Below, one piece after another: positions 32,519-41,400 of a stretch of 64,000 nt of DNA. Position 1 is the stretch's first letter. Each line of letters begins with the position of its first letter. The translations under genes and the position numbers were made by a program. The notes below the pieces were generated by a model that was not told where the DNA came from, did no database searches, and was given only the letters and a program-made list of their open reading frames with translations. This DNA comes from Rahnella rivi (GTDB taxonomy: Bacteria > Pseudomonadota > Gammaproteobacteria > Enterobacterales > Enterobacteriaceae). The stretch is from NCBI RefSeq assembly GCF_019049655.1, contig NZ_JAFMOX010000063.1, positions 62,001 to 126,000 of the forward strand. Reading direction: 5' to 3'.

Positions 32519-34105
32519 TTAGAACCAGGTTTCCATCTGGATGCCGAAATTCCACTGGCCGCCGGAGGTGAAACCGTCCGTCCCGAACGAGTCGCTGGAA
32601 GAGTAGCTGTCCAGTTTGTGGCTCCAGTCCATGTAACTGGCGAAGAAACGGATTTCAGGACGGCTGAGCATATCGCTGATATCCCCCACTTTAAACGTCG
32701 GCGCGAAGGTCAGTTTGTAGAATCCGCCTTTCACTTTGTTGTTATTCTGATAGCCCTGCGGATCGAGATCCATGTACTGATAGCTGCCTTCATAGGCCAG
32801 TTCAAAGTTTTCGGTGATCTGCTGGATAAGACGGGTGTTAAAGGTCAGCCACTGATAATCGTCGCCGGAGACATAACGGTCTTTGCTCTGTTGAGCGAGG
32901 ATCGCCGGAGCGATATTCCAGTTTTTACTCAGCGGCGTGATGCCGTAAGTGGCCAGACGTACGGTACTGGCGTCGTCGGTCAGATGCCCGTCCGAGCCCA
33001 GCGCTTTCACTTCTGCCCCTAAACCGTGACCGTACAACAGCGCGGTTTTCGATGTCCCTTCGCGCAGGCCGTAGAAGCTGTCGCCGTGGTAGGCCAGCAG
33101 GGTATGGAAGCCGGTATCCGCGGCATTAGTGACGCCCTGTGTACCGGTGTTTTCGCGATCCTGATTGTTTTTGGCACGCAGCCCGCTGACCATCCACTGG
33201 AACGGCCCGGCGAAGTTATTCGCCGTGACGATGTAGTTCTCAATGCGGGTGTCGTCATTGCTGTTGTTGTTATCGTCCAGATCGTCGAAGTTGCGCCCGT
33301 AGAGCGAGAAGTTACTTTTCAGGTTATCGCCCCACTTCACGTCATAAATCCCGCCGCCGGTGCCGGCGAGGAAAATGACGTCGGAATCGAGCCAGTGAAT
33401 ATCAAAGTTATCGCGGTCAAAGCGTTTACCCGCCCACAGCGTGGAGTCTTTCCACGGGCCGGTGAACGTCGGCAGCGAACCCAGTTCCACAAACGCCTGA
33501 CGAATATTCAGATCGCTGGTCGCGCCGGTCCAGTCGTTATAACTGCGCTGGCCGTCGGCAAGCATCACCTTATAACGTGAAGTTGCGCCGCTGGCCATGG
33601 TCTGGTTGTGCTCCAGATTCAGCTCAACGTAGGTGTTGTTTTCGTTGCCCAGACGGCCGACCGCGCCCCCGGTTTGTCCGGCTGGCGTCACGTAAGGGCC
33701 GCTTTCCGTCGAGGTGGCGGAATCATTCATGATCACGCCGGAACGGGCGTAACCGGTGAATTTAAACCCGCTGTTATCGCTGCTGCTGGTTTTGGTATTA
33801 CTGGCTAACGTTTCGGTGCGTTTTGCCACATCCGCCGTTTGCTGCTGGGTAATTTCTGCCGTCTTCGCCACCTGACGGGTTTGCTGCTCGTTGCTGGCGG
33901 TGCGTGTTTCCAGCTGCTTAACCTGCTGTTCTGCCTGCGTTGCGCGGGCTTCGGCCTTGGCGGCGCGGCTTTCAGCCTGTTGCAAACGTTTTTCCATGGC
34001 GTTGAAGCGGGCTTCAATCGCACTGGCGGAAATATCGGCCCCCTGAGCCGCAGAAGAAAGAATAAGTCCAATAGCAACAGCAAGATAGCGAGGTTTCATC
34101 ATCAT
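32519..34105 (-). CDS. scrY: ScrY, sucrose porin
   Basis: A 528-residue outer-membrane trimeric porin of the LamB/ScrY family. The signal peptide ends near AAQGADI. An N-terminal periplasmic coiled coil rich in A/E/Q (about residues 25-105) follows, a hallmark of ScrY not found in LamB. The 18-stranded barrel begins at FKFTGYARSGVIM and ends with the aromatic residue of QMETWF. It lets sucrose diffuse across the outer membrane. First gene of scrYAB, with GAGGGA before the start and ScrR operators upstream. Confidence 0.95.
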   Translation of the reverse strand: MMMKPRYLAVAIGLILSSAAQGADISASAIEARFNAMEKRLQQAESRAAKAEARATQAEQQVKQLETRTASNEQQTRQVAKTAEITQQQTADVAKRTETLASNTKTSSSDNSGFKFTGYARSGVIMNDSATSTESGPYVTPAGQTGGAVGRLGNENNTYVELNLEHNQTMASGATSRYKVMLADGQRSYNDWTGATSDLNIRQAFVELGSLPTFTGPWKDSTLWAGKRFDRDNFDIHWLDSDVIFLAGTGGGIYDVKWGDNLKSNFSLYGRNFDDLDDNNNSNDDTRIENYIVTANNFAGPFQWMVSGLRAKNNQDRENTGTQGVTNAADTGFHTLLAYHGDSFYGLREGTSKTALLYGHGLGAEVKALGSDGHLTDDASTVRLATYGITPLSKNWNIAPAILAQQSKDRYVSGDDYQWLTFNTRLIQQITENFELAYEGSYQYMDLDPQGYQNNNKVKGGFYKLTFAPTFKVGDISDMLSRPEIRFFASYMDWSHKLDSYSSSDSFGTDGFTSGGQWNFGIQMETWF

Positions 34106-34140
34106 TTTTATCCCTCAGAAGAAATGTAATTATTATGGGA

Positions 34141-34175
34141 AAAACTGTTTAGCTAAATTGCTAAACTGGTTTTCC
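34141..34175. promoter_or_regulatory. Tandem ScrR-type operators upstream of scrY
   Basis: TTGCTAAACTGGTTTTCC at 34158-34175 is a LacI-type imperfect palindrome. The neighbouring 34141-34155, read on the minus strand, gives TAGCTAAACAGTTTT, a second half-matching site. Both resemble the operator at 34292 and the GCTAAACC-GGTTTAGC type remembered for ScrR. Confidence 0.6.
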
Positions 34176-34291
34176 TGAGCACAATAAGCACTCCCCCCGC
34201 CTTTAGGCAACGAAGTTCGCCAGTCTTGTAGTGGAATTGTGATCTTGCTGGCAAATCGTCACCGAATCCTAATAATTCATTTGTGCTTGAT

Positions 34292-34309
34292 TAGCTAAAC
34301 CGGTTCTTC
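34292..34309. promoter_or_regulatory. ScrR-type operator upstream of scrK
   Basis: TAGCTAAACCGGTTCTTC has a central CCGG and a near-perfect left half. It lies 47 bp before the scrK start codon. A weak CRP-like site (TGTGA-N6-TGGCA) lies near 34237. Confidence 0.6.
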
Positions 34310-34356
34310 TACTTTATCGACAGATGACTTATCAGGACGAGAAAAAGGGAATGAAG

Positions 34357-35298
34357 ATGAATAAGCGGGTTTGGGTATTGGGCGATGCCGTGGTGGATTT
34401 GATCCCCGAAGAAGATGGCCGTTTACTGAAGTGCCCCGGCGGCGCACCGGCCAACGTGGCGGTCGGCATCAGCCGTCTTGGAGGAAACAGCGGTTTTATT
34501 GGCCGCGTGGGCGACGACCCTTTCGGCGCATTTTTGCGTAAAACGCTGGATGACGAAGCGGTGAACACCGAATTTATGCACCGCGATCCGCACCACCGGA
34601 CCTCCACCGTGGTGGTGGAAAACGATGCTGACGGCGAACGATCGTTTACGTTTATGGTGCGCCCGAGCGCCGATCTGTTTCTGCAATCTGTCGATATTCC
34701 TGCGTTTTCCGCCGGAGAGTTTTTGCACCTGTGCTCAATTTCACTTTCCGCTGAACCCTCGCGTTCTTCCGCCTTTTTAGCCATGGCGCAGATGAAAGCG
34801 GCAGGCGGCCAGGTCAGCTTTGATCCGAATATCCGTCACGATTTATGGCCGGATGAAAATGCACTGCGCGAATGCCTCGAGCAGGCACTGTCGCTGGCAG
34901 ACGTAGTAAAAGTGTCTGAGGATGAACTCGCGTATCTGACCGGCGAATCGCTGCTGTCAGAAGGCATTTTGCGGCTTTGTCAGCGCCACGATCCGGCGTT
35001 ATTGCTGGTCACTCAGGGAAAAGACGGCGTGTCGGTGTATCGCAAACAGGATGCCTCGCTGATGCAGTATCCAGCGCCGAAAGTGCAGGCCATCGATACC
35101 ACCGGCGCGGGCGATGCGTTTGTTGCCGGGCTGCTGGCCGGACTGGCACAGCACGGCCCGCAACCGTCACCCGAGGCGTGGCACGCCATTATCCGTCAGG
35201 CACTCACCTGCGGCGCGCTAGCCACCACCGCACGCGGCGCAATGACGGCGCTGCCGGATGCGCAGGCGCTGGCCGTCTTTAGGGGGCAGGCGTTTTAA
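34357..35298 (+). CDS. scrK: ScrK, fructokinase
   Basis: A 313-residue PfkB-family sugar kinase that phosphorylates the fructose released by ScrB to fructose-6-phosphate with ATP. It closely follows known ScrK: VWVLGDAVVDLIPEEDGR, CPGGAPANVAVGISRLGG, SFTFMVRPSADLFLQ, SFDPNIRHDLW and the catalytic DTTGAGDAFVAGLLAGLA. ATG 34357 lies 6 bp after AAGGGA; two upstream in-frame ATGs are less well placed. It is divergent from scrYAB across an operator-rich region, so the whole pathway is controlled together. Confidence 0.95.
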   Translation: MNKRVWVLGDAVVDLIPEEDGRLLKCPGGAPANVAVGISRLGGNSGFIGRVGDDPFGAFLRKTLDDEAVNTEFMHRDPHHRTSTVVVENDADGERSFTFMVRPSADLFLQSVDIPAFSAGEFLHLCSISLSAEPSRSSAFLAMAQMKAAGGQVSFDPNIRHDLWPDENALRECLEQALSLADVVKVSEDELAYLTGESLLSEGILRLCQRHDPALLLVTQGKDGVSVYRKQDASLMQYPAPKVQAIDTTGAGDAFVAGLLAGLAQHGPQPSPEAWHAIIRQALTCGALATTARGAMTALPDAQALAVFRGQAF

Positions 35299-35320
35299 AC
35301 ATGTCATCTGGCGTATAAAA

Positions 35321-35351
35321 AAACGGCGCAACCGCGATGGCTGCGCCGTTT
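35321..35351. terminator. Bidirectional terminator between scrK and aglB
   Basis: A 10-bp perfect stem AAACGGCGCA / TGCGCCGTTT, preceded by A and followed by T-rich sequence, separates two converging genes. Confidence 0.85.
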
Positions 35352-35369
35352 CTCTCTTAACCTCCTGTT

Positions 35370-36695
35370 TTATTTCAGTTCCGGCCAGTAGTCTTTATTG
35401 GCTTCGATCAGATCATCCAGAATGGCTTTGGCGACAGACGCGCTCGGGACGGTTTTTGACAGCGTGATCGCCTGCCACAGCTTCAGGTAGGATTTCTCCA
35501 CCCAGGCTTCGACCACCAGTTTTTCCACCGCCACCTGCTGGCCTATCAATCCTTGCTGGAACAGTGGGATCTTACCGACCGTCAGCGGTTCCGGCCCGCT
35601 GCTGCCGACAAGACACGGAATTTCGACCATTGCTTGCGGATCGACATTGGTGATAGCCCCCTCGTTCGGCACAATCAGCAGCATTCTTGCCTGCGTGTTG
35701 AACGCGATGGCCGTCGCCAGATCGACGATGTAAGACGCGTGTTCGTCGATTTCCAGTTCACCGGCAGACGATTTCCCGGCCTGAGTAATGGCGGCGCAGG
35801 CGCTGAACACATGTTTTTCGCGATGCTCCATCACCTCATTGGCGCGGGTATGGTCAGGGTTGGAATGCGCGACGACGTAATCCGGGTAGAGGTAATATTT
35901 TAAATAGGTGTTCGGGAAAGTGGACGGATCCAGCGCCCAGACATCTTTGGCTTTGGCGAAGGTGTCATTCCAGCTGGCTTCGCTTGCCTGTTCACCGGTG
36001 TGAGGAACATAGCCATATTTCGCCACATGTTCGCGGATTTTGGGCATCAGATCGTTGCCATGTGCGTCTTCGATTGATGTCCACCAGCCGAAGTGATTCA
36101 GCCCGTAATAACGCACGCGCATCTCTTTGCGGGATTTCAGCCCGGCAATCTCCGCCATGCGCCCTTCAATACCGATCGGCATATCGCAGATGTTGAGAAT
36201 TTTGGCCTGCGGGCGCAAACGGCGCGTCGCTTCCGCCACAATGGCGGCCGGATTGGAATAGTTGAGCATCCATGCGTCCGGTGAATACTTTTCCATGTAA
36301 TCGACGATTTCCAGCACGCCGCCGATAGAGCGCATTCCGTAGGCGATCCCGCCCGGCCCGCAGGTTTCCTGTCCGACCACTCCGTGACGCAACGGGATTT
36401 TTTCGTCCTTTTCACGCATCGGGTATTTACCGACGCGGATGTGCGCCATCACGAAATCGACATCCGTGAATGCCGCACGGGGATCGGTGGTGTAGCTGAA
36501 CTCAATCTCCGGCGCCTGCTCTCTGAGGATCACCTTGCACGCTTCGGCGACAATCTCCTGACGTGCGCCATCATTGTCATAAAATTTGATGGCCCGCAGC
36601 GGGAATCTCTCCTGATTTGCCAGTAACATCAGAACGATACCCGGTGTAAATGTGCTGCCACCGCCTGCCACAACGACTGAGAATTTCTTCATCAT
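35370..36695 (-). CDS. aglB: AglB, 6-phospho-alpha-glucosidase (GH4)
   Basis: A 441-residue NAD+- and Mn2+-dependent GH4 enzyme that hydrolyses 6-phospho-alpha-glucosides, such as phosphorylated maltose and the sucrose isomers trehalulose, turanose, maltulose, leucrose and palatinose. It is very similar to Klebsiella AglB: VVVAGGGSTFTPGIVLMLL (NAD binding), HIRVGKYPMREKDEKIPL, CGPGGIAYGMRSIGG, the metal-binding NICDMPIG and GLNHFGWW, and the end AILDDLIEANKDYWPE. The start overlaps the aglA stop codon, so they are coupled. Confidence 0.94.
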   Translation of the reverse strand: MMKKFSVVVAGGGSTFTPGIVLMLLANQERFPLRAIKFYDNDGARQEIVAEACKVILREQAPEIEFSYTTDPRAAFTDVDFVMAHIRVGKYPMREKDEKIPLRHGVVGQETCGPGGIAYGMRSIGGVLEIVDYMEKYSPDAWMLNYSNPAAIVAEATRRLRPQAKILNICDMPIGIEGRMAEIAGLKSRKEMRVRYYGLNHFGWWTSIEDAHGNDLMPKIREHVAKYGYVPHTGEQASEASWNDTFAKAKDVWALDPSTFPNTYLKYYLYPDYVVAHSNPDHTRANEVMEHREKHVFSACAAITQAGKSSAGELEIDEHASYIVDLATAIAFNTQARMLLIVPNEGAITNVDPQAMVEIPCLVGSSGPEPLTVGKIPLFQQGLIGQQVAVEKLVVEAWVEKSYLKLWQAITLSKTVPSASVAKAILDDLIEANKDYWPELK

Positions 36696-38338
36696 ACTGC
36701 CTCCGTAAGGGATGTTTCTGTCGGGGAACGCGCCCCGGATGTGGATGATTGTGTGAAAGCGTCTTGCTTCATCAGCGTCTCTATCTGGTCGCGCACCTGA
36801 GGAACGTGCAGACCCACGATGACCTGAATGGCGTTGCCACGCCGCACGACGCCGTGTGCGCCGAGGGCTTTGAAGATGTCGTCACTTTGCGTCAGCGCCA
36901 TATCGCCCAACGTGATACGCAGCCGCGTCGCGCAGTTGTTGAGGTCGATAACATTGCCGTGACCGCCGAGCGCCTGCAGATACCCGGCGGCCTGACCCTG
37001 TGAGGAAGACGGTGCCGTGCGGTCGCTGGCCTTTTTCTGCGCCTGATAATCGGCTTTGCTGTAGAGCTTGATTTCACTGTCTTCGCGCCCCGGCGTTTTC
37101 AGGTTCAGGCGCAGGATCACCGTGCGGAACACCAGGAACCAGATGCCGGTAAACACCAGCCCGATACCGATTTGAGTGAACATCATTGCCGCGTGATTGT
37201 GGAACATCGGGATCCAGTTTTGCGGCAGGAAAGAATCGAGCAGGCCGCCGCCCATGTTGCCGACCACGCCGGCCATGTACATCAGCGTCGCCAGCGTGGC
37301 GGCCAGTAATGCATGGAGCGCAAACAGCAGCGGGGAAATAAACAGGAAGGTAAATTCCAGCGGTTCAGTGATGCCGACCAGCACGGCCGTGAGCGTTGCC
37401 GGGATCAGCAGCCCCGCCACTTTCACGCGGTTTTGCGGTGCGGCGGTGGCGTAGATCGCCATCGCAACCCCCATCGACCCGAAGACTTTCGAGTTACCGA
37501 ACAGCGCAAAGCCGCCCTGCGGGAACAGGGTTTTCAGCGGTTCGGTGCTTTGGCTGAAGGCCTGCAAATGTTCAGCCCAGTAAACCTGAATGCCGCCTTC
37601 AATCGCCGCCGGGCCAAAGACAAAGGGACCGTAGACGAAGTGATGCAAACCGGTCGGGATCAGAATGCGTTCGAGGAAGGTGTAGACCCAGACGCCCAGC
37701 GAACCGGAAACCAGCATGAAATGCTGCATCGAGAGAATACCGGTCTGCACTTTCGGCCACAGCAGCAGGGTCAGCCACGCGCAGGGGATCATCAGCAGGA
37801 AACCAATAATCACCACGAAGGAGCTGCCCTGAAAAATACCGAGGAAGACGGGAAGTTGTTTATCAAAAAAATGATTGTGTATTGAGGTAACAAGACCGGA
37901 AATAATAATCGCACCAATTATGCTGGTGTCGAGCGTTTTAATTCCGGCAATCATCGCCAGCCCACTTTGCCCGCCGGGTTCGACGTTGAAATTAACGCCG
38001 AAATAATCTCCCCAGGTTAATCCCATGGCATTAATTAAATAATTCCAGGTCATAAAACTGACCAGCGCCGCCAGACAGGCACGGCCTTGTGCCTGTTTCG
38101 CCAGCCCGACAGGCAAGCCGATGGCGAAAATCAGCGGCATATTGCGAAACACCGTCCAGCCGCCTTCCTCAATAATATGAACAACTTGAGCAAAAAGGTT
38201 ATCAGGGGCGGTGAGCGTTTCACCCATGAACATCGGGTTTTGAAGCATAATCGCGATGCCCACCACCATTCCCGCAAACGGAAACAGTAATACCGGCGTA
38301 AACATCGCACCGCCAAAACGTTGGATTTGACTGAGCAT
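36692..38338 (-). CDS. aglA: AglA, alpha-glucoside PTS enzyme IICB
   Basis: A 548-residue PTS permease with the IIC membrane domain first (MLSQIQRFGGAMFTPVLLFP, PTGLHHFVYGPFVFGP, GITEPLEFTFLF) and a C-terminal IIB domain whose phosphorylated Cys is in DLNNCATRLRI. It imports and phosphorylates alpha-glucosides for AglB and, lacking IIA, should use Crr. It matches Klebsiella AglA at the N-terminus. The gene heads the aglAB operon and faces the GntR gene across 307 bp. Confidence 0.93.
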   Translation of the reverse strand: MLSQIQRFGGAMFTPVLLFPFAGMVVGIAIMLQNPMFMGETLTAPDNLFAQVVHIIEEGGWTVFRNMPLIFAIGLPVGLAKQAQGRACLAALVSFMTWNYLINAMGLTWGDYFGVNFNVEPGGQSGLAMIAGIKTLDTSIIGAIIISGLVTSIHNHFFDKQLPVFLGIFQGSSFVVIIGFLLMIPCAWLTLLLWPKVQTGILSMQHFMLVSGSLGVWVYTFLERILIPTGLHHFVYGPFVFGPAAIEGGIQVYWAEHLQAFSQSTEPLKTLFPQGGFALFGNSKVFGSMGVAMAIYATAAPQNRVKVAGLLIPATLTAVLVGITEPLEFTFLFISPLLFALHALLAATLATLMYMAGVVGNMGGGLLDSFLPQNWIPMFHNHAAMMFTQIGIGLVFTGIWFLVFRTVILRLNLKTPGREDSEIKLYSKADYQAQKKASDRTAPSSSQGQAAGYLQALGGHGNVIDLNNCATRLRITLGDMALTQSDDIFKALGAHGVVRRGNAIQVIVGLHVPQVRDQIETLMKQDAFTQSSTSGARSPTETSLTEAV

Positions 38339-38645
38339 ATATAATCCTCATTTTACTTCGGGGTCAGAGTTTTTTATTAAAATGTTTTTAATGACGTTTT
38401 TTATTTTCTGATCAGAGAGTAGGAATAATGAAAAATAAGATCGCAAAATGATTAATCGTTTCGTGATCGCATTCATGCTTTTTCTGTGGGTGAAGTGATC
38501 TACTTTTCAGGCTTTTTCTATACACTGAAATTAGCGGGTCTGAAAACCCCGCAAGGTCAGAACAGGTTATTGAGGATTTACAGGGGCGTAACCGGCTTTT
38601 CAGGCCCGGCTACGGAGATTCGCGCACGGAGAAAGAGGTCTGCCG
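38339..38645. promoter_or_regulatory. Divergent promoter region between aglA and the GntR gene
   Basis: 307 bp without a gene. The half next to aglA is AT-rich. I see no clear palindromic operator. It should hold both promoters and the GntR-protein binding sites. Confidence 0.5.
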
Positions 38646-39377
38646 GTGATCTACAAAACGCTTGCTGAACGCTTAAGAATTCGCATTAATTCTGCCGATT
38701 TCGGCATCGGTGATGCTTTACCCAGCGAAAAAAAGCTGGCAACGGAGTTTGGCGTCTCGCGCATGACGCTGCGTAAAGCGGTGGACTTGCTGATCGAATG
38801 GGGGCTGGTGCGGCGCTGTCACGGTAGCGGAACCTTCGTCGCGCAAAAGGATGTCCAGCATGAAACGCGCGGGCTGATGGGGTTTTGTGAACTGATGAAA
38901 CAGCTTGGCCGCCCGACGGTGAGCGAAGTGCTGGAATTTAAGATCATGGGCGCGCCCCCGGCCATCGCCAGCCAGCTGCGCATCAAAACCGATGAACGTA
39001 TCTACTATTCGCGCCGCCTGCGGTCGGTGGAGGGCAAACCGCTGGTGCTGGAAGACAGCTACATGCCTGGCCGTTTATTTGGCAATCTTTCGGTGAAGCA
39101 TCTGGAAGGCTCTAAATTTTCCTACATCGAAGACGAATGCCATATCTGCATCGCCGGAAACTATGAAAGCTTCAGCCCGATCCTCGCCGACAGCACCGTC
39201 GCCGCCCTGTTTCACATCGCCGAAGGCACGCCGCTGCTGCGCCTGACGTCGCTGTCTTACAGCGATACCGGCGATTACATCAATTACTCAGTGATGATCC
39301 GCAACGCCAACGAATACCATGTGGACTACCATTTGCAGCGCAACAAATCCTGTACCGGTCACATACGGCCAGCCTGA
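38646..39377 (+). CDS. GntR/HutC-family regulator, probably of aglAB
   Basis: A 243-residue regulator with an N-terminal winged HTH (PSEKKLATEFGVSRMTLRKA, then RCHGSGTFVA) and a C-terminal UTRA effector domain (about 75-235, with YYSRRLRSVEGKPLVLEDSY and LRLTSLSYSDTGDYINYS). HutC-type regulators with UTRA domains commonly sense sugar phosphates. The divergent position next to aglAB points to control of that operon. The start is GTG at 38646, after AGAGG. Confidence 0.9.
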   Translation: MIYKTLAERLRIRINSADFGIGDALPSEKKLATEFGVSRMTLRKAVDLLIEWGLVRRCHGSGTFVAQKDVQHETRGLMGFCELMKQLGRPTVSEVLEFKIMGAPPAIASQLRIKTDERIYYSRRLRSVEGKPLVLEDSYMPGRLFGNLSVKHLEGSKFSYIEDECHICIAGNYESFSPILADSTVAALFHIAEGTPLLRLTSLSYSDTGDYINYSVMIRNANEYHVDYHLQRNKSCTGHIRPA

Positions 39378-39560
39378 GAGGTCAGCACTGTCTGAAGCGG
39401 ATGTCAGGAAAGTCATGATGTGCGGTTTGGCTGAGACGTCATCAGGAAAAAAAGGGGAGATCAGAGAGGGAGCGGAAAATAGAATCTGAAGGGGCATCGT
39501 CACGCAGCCTGCTCTGCGTAGGGAGACAACAGGCCGCGATCTTCGGTAAGGTCGTTAACG

Positions 39561-39740
39561 TTACGCTTTGTTCACTGAAACAATTTCTTTAATGAAGGTG
39601 AAGTTAGAATCGCCGTGGTCAGTTTTAACCGTTGGATAAATTCTTTCTCCTTTCTTCACAAAGCCAGTGACTTCGTGGGTTGAGCCGTTCTTGACAGTAA
39701 AACTATCGCCAACACTGATCGAACTTTCGACTTCGCTCAT
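39561..39740 (-). CDS. Small hypothetical protein, beta-rich
   Basis: A 59-residue protein from ATG 39740, preceded by AAGGA. It alternates short beta-prone segments (SISVGDSFTVKN, EVTGFVKKGERIYPTVK, NFTFIKEIVSV), which suggests an SH3-like barrel. No family recognised. It ends 183 bp from the GntR gene, which converges on it. The good ribosome binding site and codon use support a real gene. Confidence 0.65.
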   Translation of the reverse strand: MSEVESSISVGDSFTVKNGSTHEVTGFVKKGERIYPTVKTDHGDSNFTFIKEIVSVNKA

Positions 39741-39881
39741 AACAATCCTTAACTCGTGGTGCATGGAACTTCAAAAAACCAGGGTACGTCTTTATGCATG
39801 GTGCGGGTCGATGGTAGGCCTTTATGTGCAAGGTAGCCAGCGGTGTAGTCATAAAACCGCCAGCTCCGGTGTATCAGCGGA

Positions 39882-40469
39882 TTATTTCACATCAGTATTG
39901 GCGTTCAGCGGTTCGCCGGTAGCGTAAAACTGGCCGCCTGCGATGTAGTGCAAACTGCGCAGCGACGGATCGGCTTCTTCGAAATGCCAGTGTCCGTTTT
40001 TGAACACGCGGGTGTCCGCCCAGGCACCGACAATCTCGCCGATAAACAGATCATGCGCCTGCTGGTTATGAGGCTCCGGGATCAGCTTACAGGCCAGCCA
40101 CGCAGTGCAACCGGCGACGAAAGGTAAATCCCCCTGGCCTGCCATACGAAACAGCTCCGTGCCGCATTTCGCCAGTTTATCCGGGTCATTGCGCAGCGTA
40201 CGGTTGCCCAGATCGTAGGTCATTTGCAGTTGCGCGACCGTGGGCACCTGAATCACGAAGTATCCGCTCTGTTCGATAAGCTCGCGCGTTCTGGCGATCT
40301 TATCCAGCACCACGGTCAGTTTTGCCGGTCTGAAATCCAGACCACACACCCACGAGGCAGACATCACGTTGTCAACGCCTTCGTGATGCGCAGATACCAG
40401 CGCGGTCGTGCCGTGATTAATCAGACGGTAAGCTTTTTCCAGCTCAACGGGAGCAAATTGTGGGGTCAT
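39882..40469 (-). CDS. Flavin reductase-like FMN-binding protein
   Basis: A 195-residue FMN-binding split-barrel protein of the flavin-reductase-like group. Signs are TALVSAHHEGVDNVMSASWVCGLDFRPAKLTVVLDK, the typical phosphate- and isoalloxazine-binding stretch, and YFVIQVPT and FIGEIVGAW further on. Members reduce flavin with NAD(P)H, or bind FMN with unknown partners. It is followed on the same strand by the small hypothetical gene, and upstream lies the sit operon. Confidence 0.87.
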   Translation of the reverse strand: MTPQFAPVELEKAYRLINHGTTALVSAHHEGVDNVMSASWVCGLDFRPAKLTVVLDKIARTRELIEQSGYFVIQVPTVAQLQMTYDLGNRTLRNDPDKLAKCGTELFRMAGQGDLPFVAGCTAWLACKLIPEPHNQQAHDLFIGEIVGAWADTRVFKNGHWHFEEADPSLRSLHYIAGGQFYATGEPLNANTDVK

Positions 40470-40545
40470 TGGCGTTTCTCATAAAAAATGTCCGGCGTGC
40501 AGCATCGCAAAACTTCCGCCGGAACACTATTCATTCGGTGCGCTG

Positions 40546-41400
40546 TCAGGGATTTGAGGCGGCCTGACGCGGTTTGACCGCCTTGCGCAGCAGATGCACC
40601 GTCAGCGCCAGCAGGAAAATCAGCGCCTGAATCAGCACGATGGTCGGGCCGGTCGCGGCATCGATATAAAAACTGATAAAGGTGCCGGACACCGCCGCCA
40701 GCAGTGACGCGGTCACCGCCACCGCCATCATTTTCGGCAGGGTTTTACACAGCAGAAAGGCGGTGATGCCGGGGGTAATCAGCATCGCCACCACCAGCAC
40801 CACGCCGACCGCCTGCAACGCGGCAACGATGGTCAGCGCCAGCAGACACAGCAGCGCATAGTGATAAAAACGCACCGGCAGCCCGATAACCTTCGCCTGT
40901 ACCGGGTCAAAACAAAACAGCATCAGGTCTTTGAATTTGATGATAATCGCCAGGGTGACGATAAACGCGATGATCAGCGTTTGCAGCATTTCGCTGTCGG
41001 TGACGCCGAGCACGTTACCGAACAGAATATGGCTGAGATGCTGCTCAGTATTCACCCGCGAGAACAGCACCAGTCCGGCGGCGAACATGCCGGAAAACAC
41101 GATGCCCATCACCGAATCTTCTTTTACACGGCAATGCTCCTTGATGAAACCAGTGGCGACTGCACAAAACAGGCCGGAACCGAACGCGCCGATCACCAGC
41201 GGGATCCCCGCCAGATAGGCCAGCACCACGCCGGGCAGCACCGCATGAGAGATGGCGTCGCCCATCAGCGACCAGCCTTTGAGCACCAGAAAACAGGAAA
41301 ATATCGCGCAGACCACGCTGGTGGCCGCGGCGGTGAGCAACGCGCGCTGCATAAAGTCGAAGCTCATCGGCTCCATCAGCACATCCATCCAGGCCATCAT
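40546..41400 (-). CDS. sitD: SitD, Mn2+/Fe2+ ABC transporter permease
   Basis: A 284-residue inner-membrane permease of the ABC-3 (metal) family with 8-9 spans. Signs are CFLVLKGWSLMGDAISHAVLPGVVLAYL, GNVLGVTDSEMLQ and the segment LQAVGVVLVVAMLITPGITAFLL. It pairs with SitC as the channel. The start overlaps the sitC stop codon (ATGA-type). Last gene of the sitABCD operon. Confidence 0.94.
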   Translation of the reverse strand: MMAWMDVLMEPMSFDFMQRALLTAAATSVVCAIFSCFLVLKGWSLMGDAISHAVLPGVVLAYLAGIPLVIGAFGSGLFCAVATGFIKEHCRVKEDSVMGIVFSGMFAAGLVLFSRVNTEQHLSHILFGNVLGVTDSEMLQTLIIAFIVTLAIIIKFKDLMLFCFDPVQAKVIGLPVRFYHYALLCLLALTIVAALQAVGVVLVVAMLITPGITAFLLCKTLPKMMAVAVTASLLAAVSGTFISFYIDAATGPTIVLIQALIFLLALTVHLLRKAVKPRQAASNP

